From assembly GCF_900188355.1 (NCBI RefSeq), contig NZ_FZNX01000001.1, positions 1,328,003-1,392,002 on the forward strand: DNA of 64,000 nt. The letters run 5' to 3'. The notes beneath the pieces were generated by a model. It saw nothing but the letters and a program-made list of their open reading frames with translations, was not told the origin of the DNA and made no database searches. The DNA comes from Lutibacter flavus (GTDB lineage Bacteria > Bacteroidota > Bacteroidia > Flavobacteriales > Flavobacteriaceae). The translations under genes and the position numbers were made by a program. This document shows, piece after piece, positions 1-9,465 of the stretch (position 1 is the first letter of the stretch; each line of letters begins with the position of its first letter).

Positions 1-329
1 CCGTTTTCTTTTAAAAAAGGTGTCCAGGTTTTTGGATTCCCCGCTGAAGTAAACACAATTTTTACCCCTTCATCCACAATTATTTTCATAATTTCTTCAA
101 TGTTTGGATATAACATTGGTACATTAACTCCAAAAGGTTTATTGGTGACTTTCTTACATTTTTGAATGTGTTCTCTCAATACTTCAGGATACATGGAACC
201 TGCTCCAATTAATCCCAATCCTCCTACATTACTCACAGCCGAAGCCAATCTCCATCCACTATTCCAAACCATTCCGGCCTGAATTAATGGATATTTTATA
301 TTAAAAAGTGTTGTTATTTTATTCTCCAT
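1..329 (-). CDS. Nitronate monooxygenase / 2-nitropropane dioxygenase family protein (N-terminal part, 3' end outside window)
   Basis: The gene starts with ATG at 329, directly after the stop codon of the protease gene at 330, and runs off the left edge. The first 109 or so residues read MENKITTLFNIKYPLIQAGM, then GGLGLIGAGSM, KPFGVNVPM and KIVFTSAGNP. This is the first half of an FMN-binding TIM barrel of the nitronate monooxygenase/FabK-like family, in which the early IQAGM and GGLG(L/M)IGAG segments help bind FMN. Such enzymes oxidise alkyl nitronates. Substrate cannot be set from the fragment. The zero-base gap suggests cotranscription with the protease gene. Confidence 0.85.
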   Translation of the reverse strand, partial: MENKITTLFNIKYPLIQAGMVWNSGWRLASAVSNVGGLGLIGAGSMYPEVLREHIQKCKKVTNKPFGVNVPMLYPNIEEIMKIIVDEGVKIVFTSAGNPKTWTPFLKEN

Positions 330-2510
330 TTAATTTTTTAAAACTTTAAAAGCTCTAATTTCATTGTTAGATTTAACTTGCATTAAATAAAAACCTTTAG
401 ATAAAAAAGAAATATCTGTTGTTGGATTATTTTTTAGTATTTGCCCCTGATAAATAGTGTTCCCCAATAAATTATAAATTGATATCTCAATTTTATCTAC
501 GTCATTTGGAAATTTAAAGTTAACTATATTGTTTATTGGGTTTGGATACACACTAATTGCTGCTTCTGCTGCTATTTCTTTAGAAAAAACACCTTCACAC
601 GCAATGCTGGTTTTAACTTCAACTATATCTCCAGGCTTAATTGCTATTTCAAAAATTGAATTTAAAGTTTGCAGTTTTTCTAATCCATTTAAATAAACTG
701 TATAAGGTGGAGTTCCCTTATCTAATTCAACAATAACAGATTTAGAAGAAATACTAGCTTTTCCAGATACCAAAACCCCTTCTAAAATATCAAAATTATA
801 ACATTGCTCATAATTTTGATTTTCTAATGTTACACACATTTCATAATCTCCTGGTGATAAATCTAAAAGATTAAAAGTACTATTTGTAAGTGAATAATTT
901 AAACCATCAACCGTAATTAAATAATTATAAGCAGTTTCTGAGCTAAAACTAATTTGCCCATTATTTTTATCCGGACAAGTTTCTCCAGTTACTTCCAATT
1001 TAAAATTATCTGAAGGTAAAACCAAACAACCGTTAGTATCAACTTCTGCTCCTTCAGGTGTATTTGGACATGCATCAAACGTGTTTAAAACCCCATCACC
1101 ATCTAAATCATCAATATTAACTGAAAGAAGTTGATAAATGGTTGTAAAATTTGGAATTCCGTAACCTTTCTGATTGGTTGGTGAAGTATATAAATGCGCA
1201 GATTCTTTTATTAATTGTGTTATTTCTGCATTTGTTTTATCAGGAAATGCCTGCCATAAACAGGCCACAACTCCTGTTAAAACAGGTGATGAAAAAGAAG
1301 TTCCATTTCCTGAATCAACATTTCCAGCACTATTTATTAAATATGTCCCTTGACCTTGAGCAAGTACATCTGGTTTTGTGCGATTATCTGCGGATGGTCC
1401 AAAAGAGCTAAATGATGCAATTATACCTTCGGAATTTACAGCTCCAACGGTTAATACTGAAGGACCGTCAGCAGGTGCATTTATATAAGGCCATGCAGCA
1501 TCTCCCCCTTCATTTCCAGCTGAGGTTACCAATAGCATTCCTCTTGAAAAAGCAACTTCAGCTCCTCGGGTTATAAAAGCTGTTTGTCCATCCATATCCT
1601 CATAACTATAATTATGATCTGGATTATCAAAAAACACTGAATACCCCAACGAAGTATTAATTACATCTACTCCTAAGCTGTCAGCTCTTTCAGCTGCTTC
1701 AACCCATAAACTTTCTTCTAATCTAACCTCAACTGGTGCGTTTTCTGTTCTAAATAAATAAAAATCCGCATCAGGTGCTGTACCTGTAAAATTAGCAGTT
1801 GCACCGTCAACACCAATCTCTAAATAACCTGCTATTGTTGATAATACAGAAGTTCCATGAGAACTTCCCGTATAAATATCTGAACTTCTAGCAACAAAAT
1901 CATAACCACCTAAAATCTGACCGTTATCTCTAATTCTTTTAAATGCACTAAATGTATTTACACCAGGAAAACCAGCATCTATAACTGCAATTTGCATTCC
2001 TGCACCGGTAAAATTATTTTGATGAAGCGTTTCTCCACCCAACATTTCAATTTGATTTGTAGCACTTCCATAACTAACTGTTGATTCAAATTTTAGTTTA
2101 TCAATTCCTTTTTTTATTATGTTTGAAGTTTTACTTGGTTTTGAACCAGTTAATAATCTATTGGCATATTCTATCGATTCAATAAAACTTAAATTCAATA
2201 AATTATCAATAGCTGCTTTTGATCCTTGAATATGCAATGCATTTAACCATTTAGATCTTGCTAAAATTGTAATTCCTACACTACTATTTATTTGTGAAAC
2301 ATATGTTGGCTCTAAAGGAACATCTTTACTATCTAATGCAATACCATAACGTGCTCTTCTATCCAAAGAACGCTGTGTTAGCATATTTAAAGGAGTTGTA
2401 AAATAAGAAGCCTCACTAGGTTTGTCATTAAAATACACCCAAGCATCTTCTTGTGCAAACAAGCTGAAAATAGAAAAAAATAATAGTAGAGATAGTAATT
2501 TAACTTTCAC
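330..2510 (-). CDS. Secreted S8 subtilisin-like serine protease with T9SS C-terminal sorting domain
   Basis: The 726-residue protein starts with a signal peptide (MKVKLLSLLLFFSIFSLFAQ, cleavage near residue 20) from a GTG start. The subtilase domain spans about 165-460 with the full triad: Asp178 (AVIDAG), His218 (SSHGTS) and Ser405 (GNGTSFSSP), plus oxyanion Asn333 (SAGNEGG). Residues 20-145 look like a prodomain. A calcium-binding thrombospondin-3-like stretch follows (DDLDGDGVLNTFDACP, about 467-482). The last 75 or so residues (from ISVYPNP) form a type IX secretion type A sorting domain. It is probably exported through T9SS and released or anchored at the cell surface as a degradative protease. 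A nitronate monooxygenase gene follows with no gap. Confidence 0.95.
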   Translation of the reverse strand: MKVKLLSLLLFFSIFSLFAQEDAWVYFNDKPSEASYFTTPLNMLTQRSLDRRARYGIALDSKDVPLEPTYVSQINSSVGITILARSKWLNALHIQGSKAAIDNLLNLSFIESIEYANRLLTGSKPSKTSNIIKKGIDKLKFESTVSYGSATNQIEMLGGETLHQNNFTGAGMQIAVIDAGFPGVNTFSAFKRIRDNGQILGGYDFVARSSDIYTGSSHGTSVLSTIAGYLEIGVDGATANFTGTAPDADFYLFRTENAPVEVRLEESLWVEAAERADSLGVDVINTSLGYSVFFDNPDHNYSYEDMDGQTAFITRGAEVAFSRGMLLVTSAGNEGGDAAWPYINAPADGPSVLTVGAVNSEGIIASFSSFGPSADNRTKPDVLAQGQGTYLINSAGNVDSGNGTSFSSPVLTGVVACLWQAFPDKTNAEITQLIKESAHLYTSPTNQKGYGIPNFTTIYQLLSVNIDDLDGDGVLNTFDACPNTPEGAEVDTNGCLVLPSDNFKLEVTGETCPDKNNGQISFSSETAYNYLITVDGLNYSLTNSTFNLLDLSPGDYEMCVTLENQNYEQCYNFDILEGVLVSGKASISSKSVIVELDKGTPPYTVYLNGLEKLQTLNSIFEIAIKPGDIVEVKTSIACEGVFSKEIAAEAAISVYPNPINNIVNFKFPNDVDKIEISIYNLLGNTIYQGQILKNNPTTDISFLSKGFYLMQVKSNNEIRAFKVLKN

Positions 2511-2585
2511 AAGTATAAAATATTGGAGTTAAGGTTCGAAATTACTAATTATTATTGAATTGTTACTTTATAAATATGTTAAAGA

Positions 2586-3773
2586 TTAAGCAATTACACC
2601 CGACCCTAATAACTCCTCATTTAAGTACCAGGCAACAAATTGCCCCTCGGTTATGGCAGATTGCATATTCTCAAACTCAACATACAAGCCTGTTTCTACT
2701 TTATACAATGTCGCTTTTTCTAATTTCTGACGGTATCTAATTCTCGCCAAAACATTTAAAGACTCTCCATTTTTTAAGGCTAAATCGGTTCTAATCCAAT
2801 GTAATTCTTCGTTAGAAACAAATAATACATTCCTATACAAACCTTTATGATTTTTACCTTCACCAGTGTAAATTACATTTTCTTTTACATCTGTATCAAT
2901 TACAAATAAAGGTTCTTTGGTGCCTCCAACAGCTAAACCTTTACGTTGACCTTTGGTAAAATAATGAGCTCCCTGATGTTTTCCAACAATTTTACCATCC
3001 GCTACTGCGTATTTATATTTTGTAGCAAAAAATGCCAGTTCTTCTTCTTTGGATTTAAAAACTGGAACTTCTCTATTGTAAATTTCAGAATCTTCAGGAA
3101 TTTGAACTATAACTCCTTCTTTTGGTTCTAATTTTTGTTGTAAAAATTCTGGCAATCTAACTTTCCCAATAAAACATAAACCTTGAGAGTCTTTCTTTTC
3201 GGCAGTAATTAAATCTTGTTCAGCGGCTATTTTTCTAACTTCTGGTTTTGTTAATTCACCTATTGGAAATAATGCTTTTGAAAGTTGTTCTTGAGATAAC
3301 TGACATAAAAAATAAGATTGATCTTTATTAGTATCCTTTCCTCCCAATAATTTATAAACAGTTTCTCCATTAATTTCTTCTTCTCCCTTTCTACAATAAT
3401 GCCCGGTTGCAACGTAATCGGCCCCTAAATCCAACGCAATTTTTAAAAAAACATCAAATTTAATTTCACGATTACACAATACATCTGGGTTTGGTGTGCG
3501 ACCCATTTCGTATTCTTTAAACATATAATCTACAATGCGTTCTTTGTATTGCTCGCTTAAATCAACAACCTGAAATGGAATTCCCAATTTATCAGCTACC
3601 AACATAGCATCGTTGCTATCTTCTAACCAAGGGCATTCGTTTGAAATAGTTACAGAATCATCGTGCCAGTTTTTCATAAATAAGCCAATAACCTCATACC
3701 CTTGTTCTTTTAACAAGTATGCTGCTACACTACTATCTACACCACCGGAAAGACCAACAATTACACGTTTCAT
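2586..3773 (-). CDS. mnmA: tRNA-specific 2-thiouridylase MnmA
   Basis: A 395-residue protein that thiolates U34 in the wobble position of Lys, Glu and Gln tRNAs using ATP and a persulfide sulfur. The PP-loop SGGVDS is at residues 9-14. The two catalytic cysteines are C100 ([10 protein letters not shown]) and C200 (SQGLCFIGK), and the tRNA-binding NPDVLC and GHY segments are intact. It is somewhat longer than the E. coli enzyme because of an insertion near residues 225-260. A well-formed Bacteroidota promoter lies just upstream (3792-3819), so it is probably transcribed on its own. Confidence 0.97.
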   Translation of the reverse strand: MKRVIVGLSGGVDSSVAAYLLKEQGYEVIGLFMKNWHDDSVTISNECPWLEDSNDAMLVADKLGIPFQVVDLSEQYKERIVDYMFKEYEMGRTPNPDVLCNREIKFDVFLKIALDLGADYVATGHYCRKGEEEINGETVYKLLGGKDTNKDQSYFLCQLSQEQLSKALFPIGELTKPEVRKIAAEQDLITAEKKDSQGLCFIGKVRLPEFLQQKLEPKEGVIVQIPEDSEIYNREVPVFKSKEEELAFFATKYKYAVADGKIVGKHQGAHYFTKGQRKGLAVGGTKEPLFVIDTDVKENVIYTGEGKNHKGLYRNVLFVSNEELHWIRTDLALKNGESLNVLARIRYRQKLEKATLYKVETGLYVEFENMQSAITEGQFVAWYLNEELLGSGVIA

Positions 3774-3791
3774 TTAGAAAATTTTAGGATG

Positions 3792-3819
3792 CAAAGTTAC
3801 ATATAACTTTTAGTAACAA
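3792..3819 (-). promoter_or_regulatory. Bacteroidota-type promoter of mnmA
   Basis: On the minus strand TTG (3819-3817) is followed after 17 bases by TAACTTTG (3799-3792). This matches the TTG-N17-23-TAnnTTTG consensus of the Bacteroidota primary sigma factor. The -7 element ends 18 bases before the mnmA ATG, so the leader would be very short. Confidence 0.6.
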
Positions 3820-3879
3820 AAAGTAATTTTTAAATGGTTTAAAACAGGAGGTTTAATGCACTTTAAATGAAAAATAGAT

Positions 3880-4614
3880 TTATGCTTTAGCTGCAATTTT
3901 TTTTACTCTCCTAAATTTTTTTCGATATTCTTTATCCATTTTTTCAGTGGCATATTGTACAATTACTCTACCACACTCATCTTTCCATTTCAACAAAAAA
4001 TCTTCTATTATTTGAGGATATTTTTTCCATAAACCACGTAATAATGTTCCAATTCCTTTTTGAACATATTGAGAATCATCAAGCATTAACGCTTCTATAA
4101 CTGGTAAAGCAACAGCTGGTTTTAAGTCGTGTTTAATTAATTCTACCAACGTTACTGGCACGGCTCTTCTTTGCCATTCAGATTCTGCTTTTGTCCATTC
4201 TTTAAATTTCTCGAACGAAATTATATTATCTATTAAAAAACTTGAAAGAACAAGCATACACAACACATCTGTAGTTGCCCAATTAGAAATGCCATACTTA
4301 AACCAATTTCCAATTCTATTAAAAGTATTTTCAGTGAAATTTGCTCGTTCCGATTTCAAAAAAACAATGGCAAATGATATTTCTTCAAGTTTACCATTTT
4401 GCATTAATTTATCCCCTAAATCCAAGTAACTGGCTAATGTCATTTCATTTTTCCAATCTGCAATCCATTGATCCCTTTGGGCTTCAAATATTTTTTGGTC
4501 TATACCGTAACCATTATAACCTTCTTTAAAATATTTCGAATATTTTTTAATTATCTCGGGATCCGAGTTTGATTCACAAAATTCTCTAATCTCTTTTAGT
4601 TTTGAATTAATCAT
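3880..4614 (-). CDS. DNA alkylation repair protein, AlkD-like HEAT-repeat glycosylase family
   Basis: A 244-residue all-helical protein with the spacing of the DNA_alkylation (AlkD/AlkC) family: a helical N-terminus (EIIKKYSKYFKEGYNGYGI), the repeat with NWFKYGISNWATTDVLCM, and WQRRAVPVTLVELIK. Known relatives excise bulky or cationic N3/N7-alkylated purines without base flipping. No signal peptide is present, so it is cytoplasmic. The C-terminus is lysine/arginine rich (KKFRRVKKI), which suits DNA contact. It sits alone between mnmA and the broken esterase gene. Family call is firm; exact lesion specificity is not predictable here. Confidence 0.85.
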   Translation of the reverse strand: MINSKLKEIREFCESNSDPEIIKKYSKYFKEGYNGYGIDQKIFEAQRDQWIADWKNEMTLASYLDLGDKLMQNGKLEEISFAIVFLKSERANFTENTFNRIGNWFKYGISNWATTDVLCMLVLSSFLIDNIISFEKFKEWTKAESEWQRRAVPVTLVELIKHDLKPAVALPVIEALMLDDSQYVQKGIGTLLRGLWKKYPQIIEDFLLKWKDECGRVIVQYATEKMDKEYRKKFRRVKKIAAKA

Positions 4615-4717
4615 AATAAAATAATTTAGATTGTTTTTTTATTTTGCGGGATAACTATATAAAATTAACGATTTTACATCAATTAAATTACTTTCTTAAT
4701 AATTGAATATGAACAAA

Positions 4718-5635
4718 TTAGTTTCTTATATCATTTCCAATTGATTTTAATGCCAGTTCCAATCCGGTCCTCCAATATTCCCAAGTATGTGCTCCATCAC
4801 GAACCCTAAATTCAAATGGTACCTGAGCATCTTTCATTATTTTGGTAAGATTCATATTTTGTTTTAAAAGAAAGTCATCATCACCGCAACCAAGTGTAAT
4901 AGCCGGTAAACCAAACTCTGCTCCTGTCATTTCAGCATATGCATTTGGAGCTTTATAGGTACCCATTGTTTTAAAAATTTCTTGTATGGAATGTTTTTTA
5001 TAATTTGCTGGCAAACCTTCTTTATTAATTGGTCCCCAAATTTTATCCTGAAAAGCTTTGTCATATTCACTTTGTTGCTCGCCCTCTTTTAAAGGCGCTA
5101 CCTCTATAACCGCAGCACTAAGTGCATAACAAGCTTTATACATTTCTTTATGAGTTATTGCATGGTACAAAGATCCGTACCCTCCCATTGAAAGCCCTGC
5201 AATTGCCCTCATATTTCTATTGTTTAAAATTCTGTATTTCTTTTCTATTTGAGGAATAAATTCTTTGTAAAAAAAATCTTCCCATTTAACAGATTTATCA
5301 TAATTATTTATATAAAACCCATCAATTAAGCCATCTGGCATTATAATTACCATTTCAGGAATTTCCCCTTCGGCAATTAATGTACTTGCGATTCTATTCA
5401 CTTCACCTTTTGTAACCCAAGAATTATAATCATCCCACATACCATGTAATAGATATAAAACAGGATAAGATCTAGTAGATTCGTTGTATCCTTATGGCAA
5501 ATAAACAGCATAATGCATATCTTTATTTAACACACTACTCTTAACAACAGGAGAACAATCTACTACACCTGTTTGGGAAAAAGAGTTATTGATAATAAAA
5601 AAAAAGATTATTAAAAAGAATTTGTGTTTTTTCAT
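4718..5635 (-). pseudogene. Secreted esterase (CE1/esterase D-like alpha/beta hydrolase) interrupted by one in-frame stop codon
   Basis: From ATG at 5635 the frame encodes a signal peptide (MKKHKFFLIIFFFIINNSFS) and the first strand of an esterase-D-type hydrolase (MHYAVYLP), then meets TAA at 5492-5494 (codon 48). It continues in the same frame as GYNESTRSYPVLYLLHGM to a natural stop at 4718. The usual family text at this point is LP-x-GY, so only one codon is wrong. Downstream the nucleophile elbow GLSMGG (Ser149 in the 305-residue reading) and a late His (RDGAHTWEYW) are intact. An internal ATG at 5440 could start a 240-residue protein, but it would lack the signal peptide and the first strands. 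Most likely a recent nonsense mutation; a sequencing error is possible. Confidence 0.8.
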
Positions 5636-5720
5636 CGTGTAATTATTTTTAATTAGGTTTTTAACCAATAAATTTAATCCTTTTCCATGATATATTCTAT
5701 CAATATTAAAGTATATAGAA

Positions 5721-5765
5721 ATTATTTAGGTCAATTATTTAGGTCAATTATTTAGGTCAATTATT
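5721..5765. repeat. 13-bp tandem repeat, about 3.5 copies
   Basis: The unit ATTATTTAGGTCA occurs three times without mismatch from 5721 to 5759, followed by a partial fourth copy (ATTATT). It lies between the stop of the DinB gene and the esterase pseudogene start. No function is evident; such short perfect repeats can vary in copy number by slippage. Confidence 0.9.
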
Positions 5766-5778
5766 GGAGTATTATCAA

Positions 5779-6261
5779 TTAACCTTGTTTTTCTGATTCT
5801 AGCACCATTTTCTTAATTAAAGTGATCTGTCCTAAATGGTAATAACTATGTTCAATAATACCGTTTATATTTCTCTGATAATTTCCATATTTTTTATCTA
5901 CAAAAATTTCATCAAGTTTTTTTTCAGGCATCGACTCAATTAAATTGGCAAATTTTTCAGCATTATTCCACAAAGTATTTATTAATTCTTCCCAATCATT
6001 TTGTGATTTAATTGGAGTTGAATTAAAACTATATTTGTCTCTAATATCAAGTGGCCCACCTTCAAATACGTTTAATACCCCTGCGATATAATAATTAATG
6101 TGAAATACAAGATCCGAAATGGTGTTTAAAGATTCTATTTTCTTGTTAGCTTGTTTCCAAGTTAAATTTAATAATTGATCTTTATAATTTGTATAGGAAA
6201 CCCATTTACCATTTAAAATTACTTCCCTGAATCGATTAGAAATTTGTTTTGCTTGTTTCAT
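5779..6261 (-). CDS. DinB-family (DfsB-like) four-helix metal-binding protein
   Basis: 160 residues with the DinB/YfiT fold signature. A likely metal-binding His triad is formed by H54 (LVFHINYY), H138 and H142 (EHSYYHLGQI). Members of this superfamily include thiol-dependent transferases and damage-inducible proteins of unknown reaction. There is no signal peptide, so a cytoplasmic enzyme is expected. It appears to be monocistronic: the sensor kinase gene lies on the same strand with its stop more than 110 bases from this start. The substrate is unknown. Confidence 0.75.
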   Translation of the reverse strand: MKQAKQISNRFREVILNGKWVSYTNYKDQLLNLTWKQANKKIESLNTISDLVFHINYYIAGVLNVFEGGPLDIRDKYSFNSTPIKSQNDWEELINTLWNNAEKFANLIESMPEKKLDEIFVDKKYGNYQRNINGIIEHSYYHLGQITLIKKMVLESEKQG

Positions 6262-6375
6262 AAGTTAAATTCTTTTTCTAACTCATTAAAAAGTATTTAA
6301 TATTTAAAATTCAAATTTGTCTTTATTATTATTATTAGAAAAATAAATATCTCTCATATTCTTGAAAAAATAGTA

Positions 6376-8679
6376 TTATTTAGCAAAGTAGCGTTGTATT
6401 ATTGAAAATAATTCTTGCTTACTAATTGGTTTTGAAAGATGTTCATTGCAACCTGCTTCAACTGATTTTTCGTCATCACCAGTGAGCGCAAATGCAGTTT
6501 GAGCAACAATAATTACGTCTTTATTGAATTTTCGAATTTGACGTGTTGCTTCATACCCATCCATTATTGGCATTTTAATATCCATTAAAATCAAATTAAT
6601 ATCAGGATTGTTTCTACACATTTCAACAGCTTCAATTCCATTAGTTGCATGTAAAATTATACAATCTATTTCTTCTAGTATTGTATCAATCAGAAATTTT
6701 GAAATTTCATCATCTTCAACAATTAATATCTTTAAATTTTTAAATTTATTTTCTTCTTTTTCTGCTGAAACCGTTAATGTAATTTCATTTATATTATTGC
6801 TGTATGGTATCGTAAAATAAAAATTTGAACCTTGATTTTTTTTACTTTCAACCCATAGTTTCCCACCAAGTAGTTCAATATATGCTTTGGAAATTGCCAA
6901 GCCTAACCCTGCACCTTGTCTTGCCATTTTATCTTCGATATCAGCTTGGATAAATCGCTCAAAAATGGCTTTTTGTCTTTCTTCCGGTATTCCAATACCA
7001 GTATCTTTTACATAAAACTCAAGGAATTCTTTCTTTTTTACATAGCCAAATTCAATTGAACCTTTTTCACTGTATTTAATTGCATTTTTTATAAGATTGG
7101 TAAGTATGGATATGAATTTTTCTCTGTCAACTTTTATAATTGATTCGTCTGCTGGCAATCCATTTTTAAATGAAAACTTTATCCCTTTAGCTTCAACTTC
7201 TGGTTTGAAAAATGTGTATATATATTCTATTTGCTCATTAATATTCATTTCCTCGAGAATTATCTCCATAAGTCCCGATTCTATTTTTGAAATATTTATA
7301 ATATCATTAATAATATTGAGCATACGAGTACCACTTTTCTCGATAATTCTGATGTAATTTTGCTGTTCTTCATTTGAAATATTTGCGTTCTTAAGCAAAT
7401 CTGAAAAACCAAGAATTCCATTCATTGGTGTTCGTATTTCATGACTCATATTAGCCAAAAAAGCAGATTTTAATCTATTGCTTTCTTCCGCTTTTTCCTT
7501 CAATATAATTTGTTCCTGCTGATATATTTTTAAATCTGTGATATCTGTAATGGTTCCAACATATCCAATTATTTCATTTTTACTGTTTAATTCGGGAACA
7601 GCTAAACCCAATACCCATTTAATTGTTCCATCCTTTAACAAAAATCGATATTGGGTTTGAGATTTTCTTTTTTGAACTGTAGCTAACTCCCAACCTTTTT
7701 TAATGATTTCAATGTCATCTGGATGTACTGCTTGCATCCAACCGTTTCCAAGTGCTTCATCCTTCGATAAACCAGAAATTTCACACCATCTTGGATTTAC
7801 AAATGTTGTGAATCCATCAACACGTGTATGAAAAACACCAACAGGCGAAATATTTGTCAGCGTTCGGTACTTAGCTTCATTTAATTTTACTTCTTCTGAA
7901 GTTTTAATTGCCTCAAGACGGGCTAGTTCAAATTTCTGTTTATATGTCTGCGTATGAAATACATCTTTTATCTTGAAATAATGTGTCCCATTTTCGTTCG
8001 TTTCAATAAACTTTAAATAAAGATAAAAGAGAATGCTATAAAAAATTGCAAAAACACCTTTTGAAATTAATCCGGAAGTTATAATAACACTTAAATTATC
8101 AAAATTCCAAAATGCAACTATTGAAAAGAAAAGGGTATCAAAACTTACAACAATTAACATGGTTATAAAAATCTGAAAGAATACCGTTGAAAGGTGTCTT
8201 GATATAAATTCATAAATAATAATAATTAATAATGAATCTAGAAAAAGTGCCAAACCACCTACAAATAATGCCCATGCATTATTATCAAAAAGAACAGTTG
8301 ATACATTAAAAGGGTTATATGTTGAATGTTCTTCTATAGACCAGCTAAAAATTAGAATAAGAAGTGACATTATAATATTTACTATTAATAATGCATAAAT
8401 TATTTTTCGGGTTTCACTTGCCTCTTCTTTTATATAAATTATTAAAATAGCAAAAAGTGTAGCTGTAAATAAAACCGAAGATCCTGGAGATACAAGAAGG
8501 TTATCCGTTATTTCAACATAAATTGTGCTTGAAAGAAAAACCTGCATAAATTGAAACAGGCCTAAACAAGCAAATAGCAATCCAATTCCCTGTTTTTTAC
8601 GAAGACGAAAAAGAAAAAATATCAAAAGTACAACTAAAGCACCTTGCAAAAATAATATACCAATCTGGTGAAAATTCAT
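6376..8679 (-). CDS. Membrane hybrid sensor histidine kinase: 7-helix membrane sensor, PAS, HisKA, HATPase, receiver
   Basis: The 767-residue protein has seven hydrophobic segments between residues 5 and 225, followed by a short coiled region and a PAS domain with PAC (about 265-390). HisKA follows with phosphoacceptor H413 (MSHEIRTPMNG), then HATPase_c with N-box (NLIKNAIKYS), G1 (DTGIGIP) and G2 (GAGLGLAI), and finally a receiver domain with Asp700 (LILMDIKMP) and Lys750 (SKPIS). All catalytic residues are intact. The membrane part (YIKEEASETRKIIYALLI) resembles vitamin-uptake-transporter-like sensor domains; this is an inference. No separate response regulator is adjacent, so output probably passes by phosphorelay to a distant HPt or regulator. 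Confidence 0.92.
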   Translation of the reverse strand: MNFHQIGILFLQGALVVLLIFFLFRLRKKQGIGLLFACLGLFQFMQVFLSSTIYVEITDNLLVSPGSSVLFTATLFAILIIYIKEEASETRKIIYALLIVNIIMSLLILIFSWSIEEHSTYNPFNVSTVLFDNNAWALFVGGLALFLDSLLIIIIYEFISRHLSTVFFQIFITMLIVVSFDTLFFSIVAFWNFDNLSVIITSGLISKGVFAIFYSILFYLYLKFIETNENGTHYFKIKDVFHTQTYKQKFELARLEAIKTSEEVKLNEAKYRTLTNISPVGVFHTRVDGFTTFVNPRWCEISGLSKDEALGNGWMQAVHPDDIEIIKKGWELATVQKRKSQTQYRFLLKDGTIKWVLGLAVPELNSKNEIIGYVGTITDITDLKIYQQEQIILKEKAEESNRLKSAFLANMSHEIRTPMNGILGFSDLLKNANISNEEQQNYIRIIEKSGTRMLNIINDIINISKIESGLMEIILEEMNINEQIEYIYTFFKPEVEAKGIKFSFKNGLPADESIIKVDREKFISILTNLIKNAIKYSEKGSIEFGYVKKKEFLEFYVKDTGIGIPEERQKAIFERFIQADIEDKMARQGAGLGLAISKAYIELLGGKLWVESKKNQGSNFYFTIPYSNNINEITLTVSAEKEENKFKNLKILIVEDDEISKFLIDTILEEIDCIILHATNGIEAVEMCRNNPDINLILMDIKMPIMDGYEATRQIRKFNKDVIIVAQTAFALTGDDEKSVEAGCNEHLSKPISKQELFSIIQRYFAK

Positions 8680-8941
8680 TGTTAAAGATAAATTTTTTTA
8701 TTTAATTTATGAATCTATAAAAAATATTTTTTGAATTATTTTGGTTAGCAACTCTTTTAGAATTTGGATTAAAATCTAAGGTTTTTTTAGCTTATAGCAA
8801 TTTGATTAGTTAAATGTTAACTGGTTTGTCTTCGTGCAAATTTAGATGTCAATTTTATTTGTGGGTACCCGTTTTTAAGGTTTTCTTTATTCAATATTTT
8901 AGTATTCACTAAGCTCAAATAAAGAAACTTTTATAAATCAT

Positions 8942-9286
8942 TTATTTGTCCGACCAAACTGCAAGCTCGTTTCCAGCTGGATCCATAAAATGAAATCTAC
9001 GCCCACCTGGAAAAGTGAAAATATCTTTTGAAATTTCACCATTTGATGCAATAACTTTTTTCATTATCAAATCAAGATTATTATGGTATAATACAACCAG
9101 TGCACCATTTACAACATTATTTTCAGTTTTTTCAAACCCGCCCTCAAGTCCACTCTCAGAAAAAGCTGTATATGTTGGTCCATAATCAGTAAATGTCCAA
9201 TTAAACGATTTAATGTAAAATTCCTTTATTTTCTCGAGGTCTTTCGCTTTAAATTCAATGTAATTAATGTGATTGTCTTTTGGCAT
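8942..9286 (-). CDS. VOC (glyoxalase/bleomycin resistance) family protein
   Basis: A 114-residue single VOC unit with two beta-alpha-beta-beta-beta modules: HINYIEFKAKDLEKIKEFY at the start and a second module ending FPGGRRFHFMDPAGNELAVW. The His/Glu positions typical of metal-binding VOC enzymes are partly kept (H7, and E111-like ELAVW). It is cytoplasmic; the reaction is unknown. It is the first gene of the single-gene accessory zone. A second, broken VOC gene lies upstream at 9466-9873, separated by a zone repeat. Confidence 0.85.
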   Translation of the reverse strand: MPKDNHINYIEFKAKDLEKIKEFYIKSFNWTFTDYGPTYTAFSESGLEGGFEKTENNVVNGALVVLYHNNLDLIMKKVIASNGEISKDIFTFPGGRRFHFMDPAGNELAVWSDK

Positions 9287-9328
9287 TTCAAAATAATTTA
9301 TTTAATATCGGTATTTTTAATTGACTAG

Positions 9329-9440
9329 AGGGTGTTTGACTAAAGTTTTGGTTTGGAAAATGATAGCAACTTTTCCGCCATTCAAACTTAGCTGATTAAA
9401 AATAGAACAAACTTTTGATTTAGAAAAAAGCCATACTCAA
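9329..9440. repeat. Accessory-zone intergenic repeat, copy b (subfamily A)
   Basis: This 110-base spacer between two VOC genes aligns along its length with copy i at 16095-16206. Shared blocks include GGAAAATG, CAAACTTAGC/GAAACTTAGC, GATTAAAA and CAAACTTTTGATTTAG. A central inverted repeat, GGAAAA at 9355-9360 and TTTTCC at 9371-9376, could fold as a hairpin. Confidence 0.75.
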
Positions 9441-9465
9441 TTATAAACATAAATGAAAGAATGCT

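Noticed and set aside
1151..1411. Open frame opposite the subtilase gene
   Set aside because: It is an antisense shadow of a conserved coding region with no family signal of its own.
4718..5440. A complete 240-residue cytoplasmic esterase
   Set aside because: The signal peptide and first strands lie in frame upstream of one TAA, so the ATG at 5440 is internal.
5721..5765. A small CRISPR array
   Set aside because: Repeat units are directly adjacent with no spacers, and no cas genes are present.
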